Source of the DNA: Alcanivorax sp. 24
GTDB taxonomy: Bacteria > Pseudomonadota > Gammaproteobacteria > Pseudomonadales > Alcanivoracaceae
Direction of reading: 5' to 3'
Length of the DNA: 64,000 nucleotides
NCBI RefSeq assembly: GCF_004360225.1
Contig: NZ_SNUA01000020.1
Coordinates: 1 to 64,000, forward strand
The notes beneath the pieces were generated by a model. It was given only the letters and a program-made list of their open reading frames with translations. It had not been told where the DNA came from and ran no database searches. Shown piece by piece: positions 63,614-64,000 of this stretch (the first letter of the stretch is position 1; every line of letters starts with the position of its first letter). The translations under genes were made by a program, and so were the position numbers.

Positions 63614-63645
63614 TTGACCTTTATAGCAATTGAGAATTATTCTCA
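63614..63645 (+). promoter_or_regulatory. Fur box overlapping a sigma-70-type promoter of the FecI-like gene
   Basis: TGAGAATTATTCTCA (63631-63645) is a perfect 7-1-7 palindrome of the Fur type. TTGACC (63614-63619) and TATTCT (63638-63643), 18 bases apart, make a promoter whose -10 lies in the Fur box. Iron-loaded Fur should therefore repress the sigma-factor gene. Confidence 0.8.
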
Positions 63646-63703
63646 TATTCTAAATTGGCTATAGCGTACCAACGACGGAATCCCGCAGGGGAGGGGCGAA
63701 CGG

Positions 63704-64000
63704 ATGGGGGCGACGAGCTACCTGAAACGCGATCTGGTGGCGGTGCTGTACAGCGATCACCACGGCTGGCTGCTGGGTTGGTTGAGAAAGAAGCTGGGCT
63801 GTTCACAGCGCGCGGCGGACATGGCCCATGACACCTTCGTAAGAGTGCTGACCTCCTCCTCGGATCTGCAGGGGGTGCGTGAGCCTCGGGCCTTTCTTAC
63901 CACCATCGCCGGCCGTCTGATCATCGACGATGCCCGGCGCAAAAAGGTGGAGCAGGCGTACCTGGAAACCTGGATGGCGCTGTATGGGGATTGCGCCGCG
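63704..64000 (+). CDS. FecI-type ECF RNA polymerase sigma factor (partial)
   Basis: The first 99 residues of an extracytoplasmic-function sigma factor; the gene runs off the right edge. The sigma region 2 pattern is visible: LYSDHHGWLLGWLRKKLGCSQRAADMAHDTFVRVL, then EPRAFLTTIAGRLIIDDARRK, as in the FecI/PvdS iron-starvation group. RBS GGGGAGGGG precedes ATG 63704. The strong Fur box upstream fits control of a TonB-dependent siderophore or heme receptor, with an anti-sigma FecR gene expected beyond the window. Confidence 0.92.
   Translation, partial: MGATSYLKRDLVAVLYSDHHGWLLGWLRKKLGCSQRAADMAHDTFVRVLTSSSDLQGVREPRAFLTTIAGRLIIDDARRKKVEQAYLETWMALYGDCAA

Larger units (their letters stand above)
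63350..63703. other. 354-bp intergenic region with REP doublet and Fur-controlled promoter
   Basis: No gene is seen. The left half holds a REP doublet (63406-63478). The right part, which is AT-rich from 63610 to 63665, contains the promoter and Fur box of the sigma-factor gene. Confidence 0.65.

Overview
The window reads as chromosome of a high-GC gammaproteobacterium. The core genes (metG, apbC, dcd, purM-purN, DUF2066-hda, sthA, rsmC, slt, orfX-sodA) and their arrangement resemble Alcanivorax/Alloalcanivorax and Pseudomonas. The species is inferred from protein character and synteny, not from a marker gene. Gene density is normal. One tRNA (Gly, CCC) is present. There is no rRNA, CRISPR array or prophage, and the only trace of a mobile element gene is a transposase tail at the left edge.

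Layout. 1-5.2 kb: end of an IS110-like transposase, metG, and a large 7TMR-DISM hybrid sensor kinase. 5.2-14.9 kb: a PhoD-like phosphatase, DUF2288, a SplB-like radical SAM protein behind a near-consensus LexA box, an SDR, a small alpha/beta hydrolase, a DUF4442 thioesterase-like protein, and a DUF748 envelope protein abutting a spermidine-synthase-like methyltransferase. 15-24.6 kb: slt, rsmC, an epimerase, a secreted Lig E-type DNA ligase, fdhD, small membrane proteins and lipoproteins, tRNA-Gly, a methyltransferase and a SMI1/KNR4-like protein. 25-32 kb: 1-Cys peroxiredoxin, patatin, a divergent LysR/TauD pair, SIMPL, apbC and dcd. 32-39.9 kb: two DUF3108 proteins with purN-purM in one overlapping operon, then DUF2066-hda, sthA and smrA. 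40-47 kb: a double GST-N protein, iron-linked orfX-sodA, a thiolase plus FadB-like pair, a bacterial ferritin and an RcnB-like protein.

47.2-63.4 kb is the most distinctive region. It carries a TetR regulator and a metallo-beta-lactamase-fold alkylsulfatase-like protein. A same-strand run follows: fused TRAP permease, TAXI binding protein 1, ADP-forming acyl-CoA synthetase, TAXI binding protein 2, DUF1254/DUF1214 protein, a second MBL-fold protein that has lost most metal ligands, a porin, two acyl-CoA dehydrogenases and a crotonase. Together they look like one uptake-and-degradation pathway: outer-membrane porin, periplasmic capture, inner-membrane import, CoA activation, then dehydrogenation and hydration. 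The substrate is unknown. The window ends in a Fur-boxed FecI-type sigma factor gene.

Three families of dispersed non-coding repeats lie between genes: REP doublets, mostly at gene 3' ends; elements with GGTTCATCGC/GCGATGAACC ends, two of them inserted in the T-tracts of terminators; and a ~65-bp palindromic repeat in three copies.
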